Part shown: piece after piece, positions 35,184 to 44,892 of the stretch
How the letters are laid out: the number at the start of each line of letters is the position of its first letter
Numbering within the stretch: position 1 is the stretch's first letter
NCBI GenBank assembly: GCA_002011035.2
Contig: MTLY02000002.1
Span: 186,001 to 250,000 of the forward strand
DNA from: Candidatus Hecatella orcuttiae
Lineage (GTDB): Archaea; Thermoproteota; Bathyarchaeia; Hecatellales; Hecatellaceae
Length of the DNA: 64,000 bases
Direction: 5' to 3'
Notes under the pieces: generated by a model
What the model saw: only the letters and a program-made list of their open reading frames with translations
Database searches by the model: none
What the model was told of the DNA's origin: nothing
Position numbers and translations under genes: made by a program

Positions 35184-36758
35184 TTAGGTGGAGGTTTTCT
35201 TAGGCCAGAGGAGGGTCTTAGGCAGCTTGTAGGCTCCAAACCTTTTCCTGACTGTTTCAGGCCAATTCTCAGGGTTGAAGCCGTAAGATGCCAGAAAAGC
35301 AGCAGTCCAGCGGGAGATCCCCAACCCAGTGCAACCGGTCCAGAGAGGGCGGTTTTTAGCCTCGTGGAGGCTGAAGCTTTTGACAAACTTATCCTTGTGA
35401 ACAAAGCAGCCTGCGATCTCCAGCCATTCAGCTTTTTTCCTTTCCCCTCGGTAGGGGAGGTAGACCTCCACATCGAAGGCGGCGACATTACGGCTGTCCT
35501 GGATGTCTCCGATTTCTCCCTCCTTCATGTAGAAGGGGGCGGCTGCCACAATCCGCCAATCCAGCTCCAGCAGTTTGTCAACCACGTCTACCACGCTGTC
35601 TCTTACTGCATCCCTGATCTCCACCACTTGTTCCGGGGAGCCGAGGTAAACCAGCTCTATTCTCCTGAACTCTTGGATTCGAACCAGCCCCTCTACGCCT
35701 CCCCCTTCCCACCGGTAGGTCCACCCTGACCTGTCGTAAAGCTTGATAGGAAGATCCTCAAGCCTCAGGGTTTCATGGCTGAAAAACTGCCAAAAGGGCT
35801 CACACTGAGCAGGTGCAAGGACATATTCAGGTTCTTTCAGGATGCGTTTTAACAGCTCCTTGGGGATCCTCTTGGTCACTTTCACCGTCTCTTTAAACTC
35901 GGTGAAGGCCTCGGGGTCTCGGGGCGGAGGGCATACGTAGTACATGCCCTCAGGGATGCCCTCCAAGTAGCCGGGCATCCGCTTCATAACCGCCAAAGGA
36001 ATAAGCTTCGGGAGCATGAAAGGTTGAAACCCCAGTTTCTTCACGACATTTTCCATGAGAAGCTGCTCTATGACCTCGGAAAGCATGGCATAGGGTGTAG
36101 TGTAAATCCACTGGCCTCTCCCCGGAAACTCCTTAAACCAGCCCAGCTCAACTCCAAGCTCGACAGGGTCTCCTCGGAAGGCCAGTCGACGGGGAACCCC
36201 CTGCCTAACCACTGGATGAACTTCTTCCAGCCTAGCTTCAACCTTTTCTTCCGCCAGCCTCCTCGCAAGGCTGACAACCCTATCAGGGAGGTTATCCTTC
36301 AACTCCGTTTCAGTGAGAGTCTTAAACCGCAGAATCAGTTTTCCATCTTTCCCATAAGCATCCTTGATGTGAGGAAGCCCACGAATTTTTTCCAGGCTTT
36401 GTTGAGAAACTTCTGCGGAAACTTCTACAACCAGATCCGAGACCTCTAAGCCCCGGATGCCAACTTTAAGCTTGGAGCCCAACTCTTGAGCTAGAGCTTT
36501 TCTAAACCTTATCACCGCTGAGGGAGCTCTGACATGGGAGCCAGACCTCACCTGAATAGACAGGGTTCTGCCTTTAACTGTCCAGCTGACTATTTGAGCC
36601 GCCTCCTCTGATCGGCCTGGAGGCGCCCCTTTCAGTAGAAGTTCACGGTTGGCTTTGTCCACCAGTCTTTTGATCACCGCCTCAGCCTCAGCGCCTTCGG
36701 CTTCCCGGCTTAGGGTTAAATGGCAAGTGAGCTGCATCATTAAGGATGGGAGAGTCAT
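35184..36758 (-). CDS. serS: Seryl-tRNA synthetase, methanogen-type (type 2, zinc-dependent)
   Basis: A 524-residue class II synthetase. It lacks the coiled-coil arm of common SerRS and instead has a distinct N-terminal domain. Zinc ligands of the atypical family are present: Cys319 in APAQCEPFWQ, a Glu in the class II motif 2 neighbourhood (RIQEFRRIELVY) and Cys476 in WTGCTGLGISRW, with motif 3 arginine immediately after. Type-2 SerRS was first found in methanogens, and outside them it is restricted. The gene ends ~75 bases upstream of S3Ae. Its start lies one base from the stop of the Pcc1 gene, so it is probably co-transcribed with Pcc1. Confidence 0.92.
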   Translation of the reverse strand: MTLPSLMMQLTCHLTLSREAEGAEAEAVIKRLVDKANRELLLKGAPPGRSEEAAQIVSWTVKGRTLSIQVRSGSHVRAPSAVIRFRKALAQELGSKLKVGIRGLEVSDLVVEVSAEVSQQSLEKIRGLPHIKDAYGKDGKLILRFKTLTETELKDNLPDRVVSLARRLAEEKVEARLEEVHPVVRQGVPRRLAFRGDPVELGVELGWFKEFPGRGQWIYTTPYAMLSEVIEQLLMENVVKKLGFQPFMLPKLIPLAVMKRMPGYLEGIPEGMYYVCPPPRDPEAFTEFKETVKVTKRIPKELLKRILKEPEYVLAPAQCEPFWQFFSHETLRLEDLPIKLYDRSGWTYRWEGGGVEGLVRIQEFRRIELVYLGSPEQVVEIRDAVRDSVVDVVDKLLELDWRIVAAAPFYMKEGEIGDIQDSRNVAAFDVEVYLPYRGERKKAEWLEIAGCFVHKDKFVKSFSLHEAKNRPLWTGCTGLGISRWTAAFLASYGFNPENWPETVRKRFGAYKLPKTLLWPKKTST

Positions 36759-36759
36759 G

Positions 36760-37005
36760 TCAGAGCACCTTCAAAGTCTTTTCAGCCGCCTGCAAGCATG
36801 AAAGCAAATCGTCTAAGGTGGCTAAAAAGGTTTCAAAGTTTTTGTCGCATTCTACGGTTGAGAAGAAGGTTTTATTCTTGAACCAAGATTTTACAGAAAG
36901 CTGAGGTGGCGTCTGAAGATTATCCGCTTTCACGCTTTTCGCCAGAGCTTCGGCTTTTCTTCTCCTCTCCATCTTAATCCTCAGCTCAGCCTTAAACTTC
37001 GCCAA
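36760..37005 (-). CDS. pcc1: KEOPS complex subunit Pcc1
   Basis: An 81-residue protein. The N-terminal KAELRIKMERRRKAEALAKSVKADN and C-terminal FLATLDDLLSCLQAAEKTL correspond to the two helices of the Pcc1/CTAG fold, and the middle (KTFFSTVECD) to its beta-strands. Pcc1 mediates dimerisation of KEOPS, which makes t6A37 in ANN-decoding tRNAs, including seryl tRNAs read at AGY. It lies immediately upstream of SerRS. KEOPS catalytic subunits (Kae1, Bud32, Cgi121) are not nearby. Confidence 0.8.
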   Translation of the reverse strand: MAKFKAELRIKMERRRKAEALAKSVKADNLQTPPQLSVKSWFKNKTFFSTVECDKNFETFLATLDDLLSCLQAAEKTLKVL

Positions 37006-37082
37006 CTAAACCGTAACCTCCTCTGAGAATCATCTGGTCAACTGGCCCTAATACGTTTTCCATCATCAGAGAGATAGAGGCT

Positions 37083-37877
37083 TCACTTCAACTGATCGGT
37101 ATAAATTTTGGAAAATAACTTGATAGGCCCCGGATACTTGCCAGCCCTTATTTCGTCAAGTCCCATAGCCGCAAACTTTAAAGCCTCTCTGGCTTTTTGA
37201 GCAAGCCCTACCCCCACCTTGAACTTGACTCCGGTTTCCTCATACACGGCGGTTATAATTTCGTGCAGCTCAGAAGTAGACAAACCATTACATGGTGAGA
37301 TAAAGTTGTCTCCTCCGCAGAAAAAGAGGAGAGCCTCTTTTTCTTTAAGGAGGAAAGCTAAAGTTTGAAATGAACGGTCTATCGCCAATGCCGCATCATA
37401 CGCCGATCTAGTGTCGAGGAAAAGTTTGGTTGAATCATCTACGTCAAAGTGGGCTATTTGAACCAAGCCTCCACCTTCATCCACGATTTTTTCGGAATTT
37501 ATGAGAATCATTCTTTGACTATGTACGGGGGATGTATTGCGTTTGATAAGTTCCTCCGACGCCCATCTTTGAGCCTTGTAGGCGGTAGAACTTACACCGA
37601 CGCTCATGCTTACCGATATGGGGTAGCGGCTACAAATTTCAGATTGAATACGCCTATGGGATCCTTCATCTATTCCGTTAGTTACCGCCATCATGGTATC
37701 AAAGCTGTGGAAGAATGCTATTCCGCCAAGCGAAGAAAAAAATCTTTGAACATCAGTGTAGAGACTGGCCTGCAATATTTGCAGTTTATCTTCACGGTCA
37801 TATCCCAAAGAAGAAGTCCAGCGGCCATAATTATCGATCTGGATGAGGGTTATCTGTATTAGGCCGTTGGAAAACAT
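37083..37877 (-). CDS. gch3: GTP cyclohydrolase III
   Basis: A 264-residue archaeal enzyme that hydrolyses GTP to a formamidopyrimidine (FAPy), first step of riboflavin and deazaflavin (F420) synthesis. IQITLIQIDNYGRWTSSLG is the diagnostic N-terminus, followed by FDTMMAVTNGI; the second half repeats the same fold (HFDVDD, then FFCGGDNFISPC), as expected for a tandem GGDEF-like domain. It replaces bacterial-type GTP cyclohydrolase II, of which none is present. Last gene of the riboflavin operon, 12 bases after ribH. Confidence 0.95.
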   Translation of the reverse strand: MFSNGLIQITLIQIDNYGRWTSSLGYDREDKLQILQASLYTDVQRFFSSLGGIAFFHSFDTMMAVTNGIDEGSHRRIQSEICSRYPISVSMSVGVSSTAYKAQRWASEELIKRNTSPVHSQRMILINSEKIVDEGGGLVQIAHFDVDDSTKLFLDTRSAYDAALAIDRSFQTLAFLLKEKEALLFFCGGDNFISPCNGLSTSELHEIITAVYEETGVKFKVGVGLAQKAREALKFAAMGLDEIRAGKYPGPIKLFSKIYTDQLK

Positions 37878-37889
37878 CTGCCACGTCCT

Positions 37890-38357
37890 CTAAGAGATTG
37901 TTATCGGATAGCTCTCGGCGGAAGCTACTTTTACCAACCTGACACGTTTAACCATCTTGACGGCTGCTTCTACTGCCCTCTTCGCATACTCATCTATTCT
38001 TTCTGTACCTTGCAGCCTCGTCATTCCCGGACCTGACATACCCAAGCTGACAGGTTTTCTATACTCGACTGAAAGGTCGGCGATTTTTCTGGAAGCATGC
38101 TGGGCTACAAGTTCGTCGTGTTTAGTGTCTCCTTCCACAACGGCGCCTAGGGTTACCACGGCGTCAACTTCCTCCATTTCTAAGAGCTGTTTTATTGCGA
38201 GGGGCATATCAAAGGCTCCCGGAACTTTGTATATGTGGGTGACCTCTGTCTCTAAGAACTTTGCATGGTCTAATGCTCTCTGTAGCATTAGGTAGGTTAT
38301 GTCGTAATTAAACTCGGAAACTACTATTCCTAGGCGAATTTTTTCTTCCATTCTCAC
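37890..38357 (-). CDS. ribH: 6,7-Dimethyl-8-ribityllumazine synthase
   Basis: A 155-residue enzyme that joins the 4-carbon unit from RibB with the ribityl pyrimidine. [30 protein letters not shown] with the catalytic His, and the C-terminal [20 protein letters not shown] are characteristic, with the SGPGMT loop before it. Length fits archaeal lumazine synthases. Third gene in ribB-ribC-ribH-gch3, with only six bases between it and the archaeal riboflavin synthase. Confidence 0.96.
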   Translation of the reverse strand: MRMEEKIRLGIVVSEFNYDITYLMLQRALDHAKFLETEVTHIYKVPGAFDMPLAIKQLLEMEEVDAVVTLGAVVEGDTKHDELVAQHASRKIADLSVEYRKPVSLGMSGPGMTRLQGTERIDEYAKRAVEAAVKMVKRVRLVKVASAESYPITIS

Positions 38358-38363
38358 TCCTCC

Positions 38364-39604
<1,241 letters not shown>

Positions 39605-39739
39605 AAAAGAGTATAAGAAGCTGGAAATCTGCGGTACTTTTATAGGCTTCGGAACGAAATCAGTAAATCAACCGCAGGCAAGCAGATGATAAGCTTAGTG
39701 CTTACAGCCTCAGCGGAAACCTTGTTGCGGGTTGAAGGG

Positions 39740-40228
39740 ATGGCAATGAAAAGCAGGGAATTATCTCTAGTCGCTGTTTTTGCGGCGCTTTACGCCGGTT
39801 TGGTGACGGCTTTTGCACCCTTGAGCTTTCTCATGGTTCAGGTGCGTATCGCAAATGCCTTGATAGGACTTGTTCCTTTAGTGGGCATGCCTGCCGTGTA
39901 TGGCATCGCCTTAGGGGTTCTTTTGGGAAATTTAACCAGCCCTTTGGGTGCGATAGACTTGGTCAGCGCCGGGCCCTCTTTCCTTGGCTTGCTCGCCGTG
40001 TATAAGCTGAGAAAAACCAGTGTCACCGCCGGCCTTTTCCTATACACGTTGACGTTGTCGTTGTGGGTTGCCTTCATGTTATACTATGTTTTAGGTCTCC
40101 CCTACGGCTTAACTTTCATCTACGTCTTTGTGGGGATAGCCATAGCGACCGTCGGTTTGGGGTATGCCCTCTACAAGGGTGTACACAAGGTCATGAGCTT
40201 CAGGGAAATTGAGGTGAAGCTAAAATGA
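39740..40228 (+). CDS. queT: QueT-type 7-deazaguanine precursor transporter
   Basis: A 162-residue membrane protein with five or six helices, of the QueT family (an S-component-like transporter). RELSLVAVFAALYAGLVTA, VQVRIANALIGLVP and GVLLGNLTSPLGAIDL are family-typical, the last being the conserved N-x2-SPLG loop. Start chosen at the ATG 39740, after GAAGGG; an ATG at 39686 would add 18 residues without support. The gene overlaps queC by four bases, which supports import of preQ0/preQ1-type bases for archaeosine. Confidence 0.88.
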   Translation: MAMKSRELSLVAVFAALYAGLVTAFAPLSFLMVQVRIANALIGLVPLVGMPAVYGIALGVLLGNLTSPLGAIDLVSAGPSFLGLLAVYKLRKTSVTAGLFLYTLTLSLWVAFMLYYVLGLPYGLTFIYVFVGIAIATVGLGYALYKGVHKVMSFREIEVKLK

Positions 40229-40872
40229 AGGAAAAAGCCGTCGTTATAATGTCAGGCGGGGTTGACAGCTCAACCCTAGCGTATTGGGCGAAAAAGAGAT
40301 ACGGGGTTTATGGTTTAACTTTCAACTACGGGCAGCTGGCGGCTAAGGAAACACTTCACGCAAAGCTTGTGGCGGAAACTCTGGGAATCTCCCTGAAGAA
40401 AATAGACCTTTCACAGTTGGAGACAGTGTTTAGGGGTGTTTCTCCACTGTGCGACAGAAACATGGAGATGCCTCCATCGTTCCGTTCAACCCTCATCGTT
40501 CCCTTTAGAAACGCTATCTTCCTCGCGGTTGCGGTTGCCTATGCTGTATCCATCGGAGCTAAGGCTGTTTTCTACGGAGCCCACAGGTCAGATGCGCCCT
40601 TCTATCCAGATTGCAGAAAAGAATTCTTCGAAGCATTTCAAGAAGCTGCGCGAAGCGGAACCGCCACGGGAATCGTCGTCGACGCACCATTCCACAACAT
40701 GGCTAAATCTGAAATAGTTAAGCTGGGTAAAGAGCTAAACGTACCCTTCGAGTTAACTTGGAGCTGTTATCTGGACGGAGATAAACACTGCGGAAAATGT
40801 GAGTCCTGTGTAAACAGAAAAACCGCCTTTAAGGAAGCAGCTGTGGAAGACCCGACTTCCTACCAAGCATAG
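40225..40872 (+). CDS. queC: 7-Cyano-7-deazaguanine synthase
   Basis: A 215-residue ATP-dependent enzyme that converts 7-carboxy-7-deazaguanine to preQ0, precursor of tRNA archaeosine. The PP-loop SGGVDSST is near residue 10; FNYGQLAAKE and FYGAHRSDAPFYPDCRKEF follow. The C-terminal zinc site is CYLDGDKHCGKCESC. It overlaps queT in an ATGA junction. A strong inverted repeat follows the stop. QueD/E and TGT are not in the window. Confidence 0.95.
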   Translation: MKEKAVVIMSGGVDSSTLAYWAKKRYGVYGLTFNYGQLAAKETLHAKLVAETLGISLKKIDLSQLETVFRGVSPLCDRNMEMPPSFRSTLIVPFRNAIFLAVAVAYAVSIGAKAVFYGAHRSDAPFYPDCRKEFFEAFQEAARSGTATGIVVDAPFHNMAKSEIVKLGKELNVPFELTWSCYLDGDKHCGKCESCVNRKTAFKEAAVEDPTSYQA

Positions 40873-40877
40873 CAGAG

Positions 40878-40903
40878 GCTTAACTTCGCCACCTAAGTTA
40901 AGC
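40878..40903. terminator. Bidirectional terminator between queC and the RecJ-like gene
   Basis: GCTTAACTT (40878-40886) and AAGTTAAGC (40895-40903) are a perfect 9-bp stem with an 8-base loop. It lies exactly between two convergent genes and includes the final codons of the RecJ-like one. It can serve both strands. Confidence 0.5.
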
Positions 40904-42317
40904 TCTCTCCAACCATCTGTTCGACGAGTTGAACGAAGCTTTCTTCCCCTTCTGGAGGGATGGTGGCCCCTGCGGCTACATTGTGGCCGCCTCCCTTTCC
41001 CCCTACTTTTTCAGCCGCTGCCTGCATGATGACCCCCAAGTTTAGGCTTCGATCCACCAAGGTTTGGCTGGCTCTGATGGACGCCTTCACCTCTCCTGTC
41101 CTGGTGTTCGTTAAGGCTAAGAGGGGCTTGGAGGGGGGAAAACTCCCTGAGCCTGAAAGGATGGTGGCTATGGGGCTGATGAGGTTCTCATCCACCAAGC
41201 CGTGGCCTCGGATGAGGGTGAGCTTCAAAAGCGTTTTTACGCGGTCCTTGTCCTCCATCAGGCTGGTTACGGTTCTTCCCAAGGTTCGCCTGTAATCGTT
41301 GAGGACGGCTTGGGCTTCCTCCAGGGCTTTTCCCCTTTCCCCTAGGCAGAGGGCTACTCCAAGTCCTGTTTTTTCCATCTTGGCGCAGGCATTAAGGAGG
41401 GCGGCGTACTCCCGGCCGTCCCGCAGCGGAGTCCATTTGTCTTCCTTCTTGAAAGTGTAAACACCGCCCAGCAGGCTTAGGATTGTGTTCTGAGCAAAAC
41501 CCTTGGAAGATAAGTAGATGGTGATTTCGGAGAAGATTTTCTGCTTCTCATCAGGGGTGAGGTCTGAAATCGTCCTCCACCGTTCTCCAGCTTTCAAAGG
41601 TATGTCCAGCTGGGAAAGAAAACCTAGGCAGCGATCCTCTTCCCCACTCAAGCCGGGGATGAAGGGGTTCAGGGTGGTGGCCAAGGCTTGGGGCAGAGGC
41701 CTAGTTTCCCTTCCATAGAAGAGAAGGTCTGTGGAGACCTCTAGGAGGCCGTTTGCCTCAGCGTCCTTCACAGCTTCCAAGTTCAGCCCCTGCAGCGTCC
41801 TAGCCTCGTTTTTGTCCTGAAGGTCTCCCAGGGCTCCTACCACTGCGAGAGGAGCTAAGTCCACGTTCTCCCGGCTGAGCTCTCTAACTACTAGATAACA
41901 CATCCCAGCGCCGCTTATGTCTCGGGCTCCATCGAAGCCGTAGGGGTGAGGGTTCACATGAATGAGGCTGGGAAAGTCCAGCGGGAGAGGCTTATGATGG
42001 TCTATCACCAACACTGCCTCTGAGGAAAGCTTTCCCAGCATGTCCAAATAGCCGCTTCCTATCTCTGTGAAGACGCAGAACTTGAAGCCGGCTTTTTCAT
42101 GCCGGTCTAGGAAGCGGTCGTCGATGCGGGGTATAATTCTTAAGAGAAATTTACCTCCCAGCCTATGCACAGCTTTAGCCACAATAGAGCCAGCAGCCAA
42201 GCCGTCAGCGTCGTTGTGGGAAAAAATGGGGATAAAAGCTTCTTTTTCCACCCATTCTCGGAGAATTCGCGCCGCTTCTCCGCACTGCCGAGTTAAGTCT
42301 TGGATAGATGAGCACAT
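40893..42317 (-). CDS. RecJ-like DHH-family nuclease (GAN type)
   Basis: A 474-residue phosphoesterase. The DHH domain carries SHNDADGLAAGSI (motif I), AVLVIDHHKPLP (the DHH motif) and ISGAGMCYLVV; the C-terminal DHHA1 domain ends in VGGKGGGHNVAAGATIP, which binds substrate. In archaea such proteins include GAN, a 5'-3' single-strand exonuclease bound to the GINS complex at the replication fork. Others act on short RNAs. It lies 16 bases after S15, on the same strand; the S15-RecJ order is common in archaea. Confidence 0.9.
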   Translation of the reverse strand: MCSSIQDLTRQCGEAARILREWVEKEAFIPIFSHNDADGLAAGSIVAKAVHRLGGKFLLRIIPRIDDRFLDRHEKAGFKFCVFTEIGSGYLDMLGKLSSEAVLVIDHHKPLPLDFPSLIHVNPHPYGFDGARDISGAGMCYLVVRELSRENVDLAPLAVVGALGDLQDKNEARTLQGLNLEAVKDAEANGLLEVSTDLLFYGRETRPLPQALATTLNPFIPGLSGEEDRCLGFLSQLDIPLKAGERWRTISDLTPDEKQKIFSEITIYLSSKGFAQNTILSLLGGVYTFKKEDKWTPLRDGREYAALLNACAKMEKTGLGVALCLGERGKALEEAQAVLNDYRRTLGRTVTSLMEDKDRVKTLLKLTLIRGHGLVDENLISPIATILSGSGSFPPSKPLLALTNTRTGEVKASIRASQTLVDRSLNLGVIMQAAAEKVGGKGGGHNVAAGATIPPEGEESFVQLVEQMVGESLT

Positions 42318-42333
42318 GTCTTTTAGCCTAAGC

Positions 42334-42783
42334 CTACATGAAGGAGCCTACGATGGGCTTATATTTCCAGTCAGCCGGAAGCTTGCCTCTTCTCTTGTAA
42401 TATTCGACAAGCCGATGGATTCGTGACTCCAGAAGATAGAGGCTGTGGACGTTTTTATGGTCGCCTCGGTTCTTTTCCAAGTGCCTAGCTAGCTGGCTGC
42501 TTCTCTTCAGCAGAGCCGCCAAGTCCTCGGGAATCTTCGGAGCCAAACCGGCTTGGGAGAGAATCTGAGTGATCTTTTTGTTAGTAATAGACCTAGTCAG
42601 CGGAATACCGTACTGATCTCGAAGGATCATTCCTATCTTGTCAGGGGGATTCCCTTCTTTGGCTAGTTTGATTATCTGAGATTCCACTTCCTCCGGCCTG
42701 TAGGTACACCAAGAGGGGGGCCTTTTGGTCACAGGCCTAGTGGAGTGGGACTGCCCCCTTCTATGAGCGTGAACCCTCGCCAA
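42334..42783 (-). CDS. rps15: 30S ribosomal protein S15
   Basis: A 149-residue protein of the archaeal/eukaryotic S13e size class. MARVHAHRRGQSHSTRP at the N-terminus, LAKEGNPPDKIGMILRDQYGIP in the middle and the core HLEKNRGDHKNVHSLYLLESRIHRLV are diagnostic. It precedes the RecJ-like gene and follows the ITPase gene with a ~50-base gap. Confidence 0.97.
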   Translation of the reverse strand: MARVHAHRRGQSHSTRPVTKRPPSWCTYRPEEVESQIIKLAKEGNPPDKIGMILRDQYGIPLTRSITNKKITQILSQAGLAPKIPEDLAALLKRSSQLARHLEKNRGDHKNVHSLYLLESRIHRLVEYYKRRGKLPADWKYKPIVGSFM

Positions 42784-42831
42784 CTTCGATCACCCGACGA
42801 ATATGCGCTCCGTAAAATAGAAGCATATCCT

Positions 42832-43431
42832 CTATAAGAATTTAGCCTTAGCCAACCAGCATGCCAGTTTCCGGAAGGCTTGGGCCCTGTGGGAAAACTG
42901 GTTTTTCACAGCCAAAGACATCTCCGCAAACGTCTGGGAGCATCCGTGAGGCTGAAACAGGGGGTCGAAGCCGAAGCCTCCCTTCCCACGGCTTTCTTCC
43001 ACGATCAGCCCTTCTACTTTTCCGGTGAACAGTTGAGGCTTCGCCTTTGGGGAGCCGTAGGCTATGACTGAAAGAAAGTAGGCTTTCCGCCGGTTTTGCC
43101 CTTTCATCAGCCTTAGGACACCTTCCACACCCAAGGTCCGGTAAACGTAGGAGGAGTAGGGGCCGGGGAAGCCTCGGAGGCTCTGGATGAATAAGCCGGC
43201 GTCTTCCACCATTACTGGGAGGTGATGTTTTTCCAGCACTTGAGTTAGGCTGTTTCGGGCTATGGATGCCAGGTCTTCGGATTGAATTTCCACAGGCTTA
43301 AAAGCCAGCCTTCTTACGGTGAGGCCGTAGCCGGCGGCTAAGGTTTTTATTTCTTTGAACTTGTGGAGGTTTGAGGTGGCGAAGAAGACTTCTCTCCGTT
43401 TCTTGGACGAGGGGTTAGAGGAGAAGAACAG
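42832..43431 (-). CDS. rdgB: XTP/dITP diphosphatase (HAM1/RdgB), start codon unclear
   Basis: Removes deaminated purine nucleotides (XTP, dITP) from the pool. The conserved N-terminal nucleotide-binding segment EVFFATSNLHKFKEI is encoded at about 43392-43348, followed by MVEDAGLFIQSLRGFPGPYSS with the catalytic Asp and KGGFGFDPLF. No ATG, GTG or TTG lies upstream in frame before a TGA at 43449-43447. The only near-start is CTG at 43431, eight bases after an AAGGGAAG stretch at the end of gatB. The GTG at 43293 gives a clean frame, but would remove the ATSN motif and almost surely inactivate the enzyme. I use CTG 43431 provisionally. A sequencing error is also possible. Confidence 0.85.
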   Translation of the reverse strand: MFFSSNPSSKKRREVFFATSNLHKFKEIKTLAAGYGLTVRRLAFKPVEIQSEDLASIARNSLTQVLEKHHLPVMVEDAGLFIQSLRGFPGPYSSYVYRTLGVEGVLRLMKGQNRRKAYFLSVIAYGSPKAKPQLFTGKVEGLIVEESRGKGGFGFDPLFQPHGCSQTFAEMSLAVKNQFSHRAQAFRKLACWLAKAKFL

Positions 43432-43432
43432 T

Positions 43433-44878
43433 TCAGCTTCCCTTCTTCATCTGGGAGAGTTTTTTCCTGATGAGAGCGTTGGTCAACTCTGGGTCCGCTT
43501 TGCCCCCCGTGGCTTCCATGGTCTTGCCGATCAGATAGTGGATTGTTTTTTCGTCGACCAAGGCATCTTCCACGGCTTTGGGATACTCTTTGAAAACTTG
43601 GGCTATGTAGCCTTCTAGGGTTTGGAGGTCGGTGATGCGCCACCAGTCCTTTTCCCTGACGACGGTGGAGGGGCTTTTTCCGTGTTTCATCACCTCCCAA
43701 AGGACTTTCTTGGCTATTTTGATGCTTATGTCCCCTCGGTCCATCAGCTTCAGCATTTCCGCTAGATATTGAGGAGCCAGCTTAGCTTGGTCTATGTCCA
43801 CCTCGAGGCTGTGGAGGCATTGGAGCACATCCCCCATCAGCCAGTTGGCAACAGCCTTGGGTTTATCGTAGAGTTTAGCGCATTCCTCGAAGAAATCCGC
43901 CATAGCCCGGTCGCTCGTCAGAACCTCCGCGTCATATTCCGGAAGACCGTAGGCTTTTAGGAAGCGTTCTTTCCGGGCGTCTGGAAGCTCCGGCATCCGG
44001 CTGCGGAGGAGCTCTACCATCTCTTGGGATATCCGAACAGGCGTTAAGTCGGGTTCCAGGAAGTACCGGTAGTCTTGTTCCTCCTCCTTCACCCTGAGGC
44101 TGAGGGTCGTTCTTCTCACATCGTCCCAGTGGCGGGTTTCCGTTTGAATCTTTACTCCTTTTTTTAATAGATCCCGCTGCCGGACTATTTCGAAAGTCAA
44201 GGCCCTCTCCACATCCTTGAAGGAGGAAATATTCTTCACCTCAACTCGGCCTCCGCCTTCGATGGATATGTTCGCATCGCACCTCATCGCTCCCTCCAGC
44301 CCGCCGTCGGAAACACCCAAGTGTTCAAGGATAGAACGGAGCTTTTGGAGGAAAGCTCGGGCCTCCGCGGGAGCCTCCAACTCCGGCTCGGTGACGATTT
44401 CGAGGAGAGCAATTCCAGCCCGGTTGTAGTCCACCAAGGTGTAGGGGGAAGTGTCGATGGTGCCGTGGTAGAAAAGTTTCCCAGGATCCTCCTCCAGATG
44501 GATCCTCCTAAGCCTCACTGTCTTCCGGGTTTTTCCCACTAGAAAGCCCACCCAGCCTCCGGAGGCTATGGCTATGCTTCCCCCTACATCATACTGAGAG
44601 ATCTGGAAGTTCTTAGGCATGTCAGGGTAAAAGTAGTTCTTGCGGACGAAGAAAGTTTGAGGCGCCACCTCACAGTTTAGGGCCAAAGCCACCATGACGG
44701 CCAACTCTACCGCTTTCTCGTTAAGCACAGGCAGCGAACCTGGAAGACCCAAGCATACAGGGCAGACGAAAGTGTTAGGGGTCTTCCCTCTGTAATCCGA
44801 GGAGCAGCCGCAGAAAAGCTTAGTCTTGAGACTGGTCAGCTGGCAGTGGATTTCCAGCCCTATCTTCACTTTCTCCAA
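43433..44878 (-). CDS. gatB: Aspartyl/glutamyl-tRNA amidotransferase subunit B
   Basis: A 481-residue subunit that positions misacylated Asp-tRNA(Asn) or Glu-tRNA(Gln) for transamidation and carries the kinase activity. KIGLEIHCQL at the start, CPVCLGLPGSLPVLN with zinc cysteines, KNYFYPDMPKNFQISQYD and LEEDPGKLFYHG are hallmarks; the C-terminal YqeY-like tail ends MEATGGKADPELTNALIRK. Ordered gatC-gatA-gatB on the minus strand; 14 bases after gatA. Confidence 0.97.
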   Translation of the reverse strand: MEKVKIGLEIHCQLTSLKTKLFCGCSSDYRGKTPNTFVCPVCLGLPGSLPVLNEKAVELAVMVALALNCEVAPQTFFVRKNYFYPDMPKNFQISQYDVGGSIAIASGGWVGFLVGKTRKTVRLRRIHLEEDPGKLFYHGTIDTSPYTLVDYNRAGIALLEIVTEPELEAPAEARAFLQKLRSILEHLGVSDGGLEGAMRCDANISIEGGGRVEVKNISSFKDVERALTFEIVRQRDLLKKGVKIQTETRHWDDVRRTTLSLRVKEEEQDYRYFLEPDLTPVRISQEMVELLRSRMPELPDARKERFLKAYGLPEYDAEVLTSDRAMADFFEECAKLYDKPKAVANWLMGDVLQCLHSLEVDIDQAKLAPQYLAEMLKLMDRGDISIKIAKKVLWEVMKHGKSPSTVVREKDWWRITDLQTLEGYIAQVFKEYPKAVEDALVDEKTIHYLIGKTMEATGGKADPELTNALIRKKLSQMKKGS

Positions 44879-44892
44879 GGCCCTTCACCAGC

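Noticed and set aside
39605-39739. Riboswitch upstream of the riboflavin operon or queT
   Set aside because: I looked for FMN- or preQ1-type stem and loop elements in this divergent spacer and saw none.
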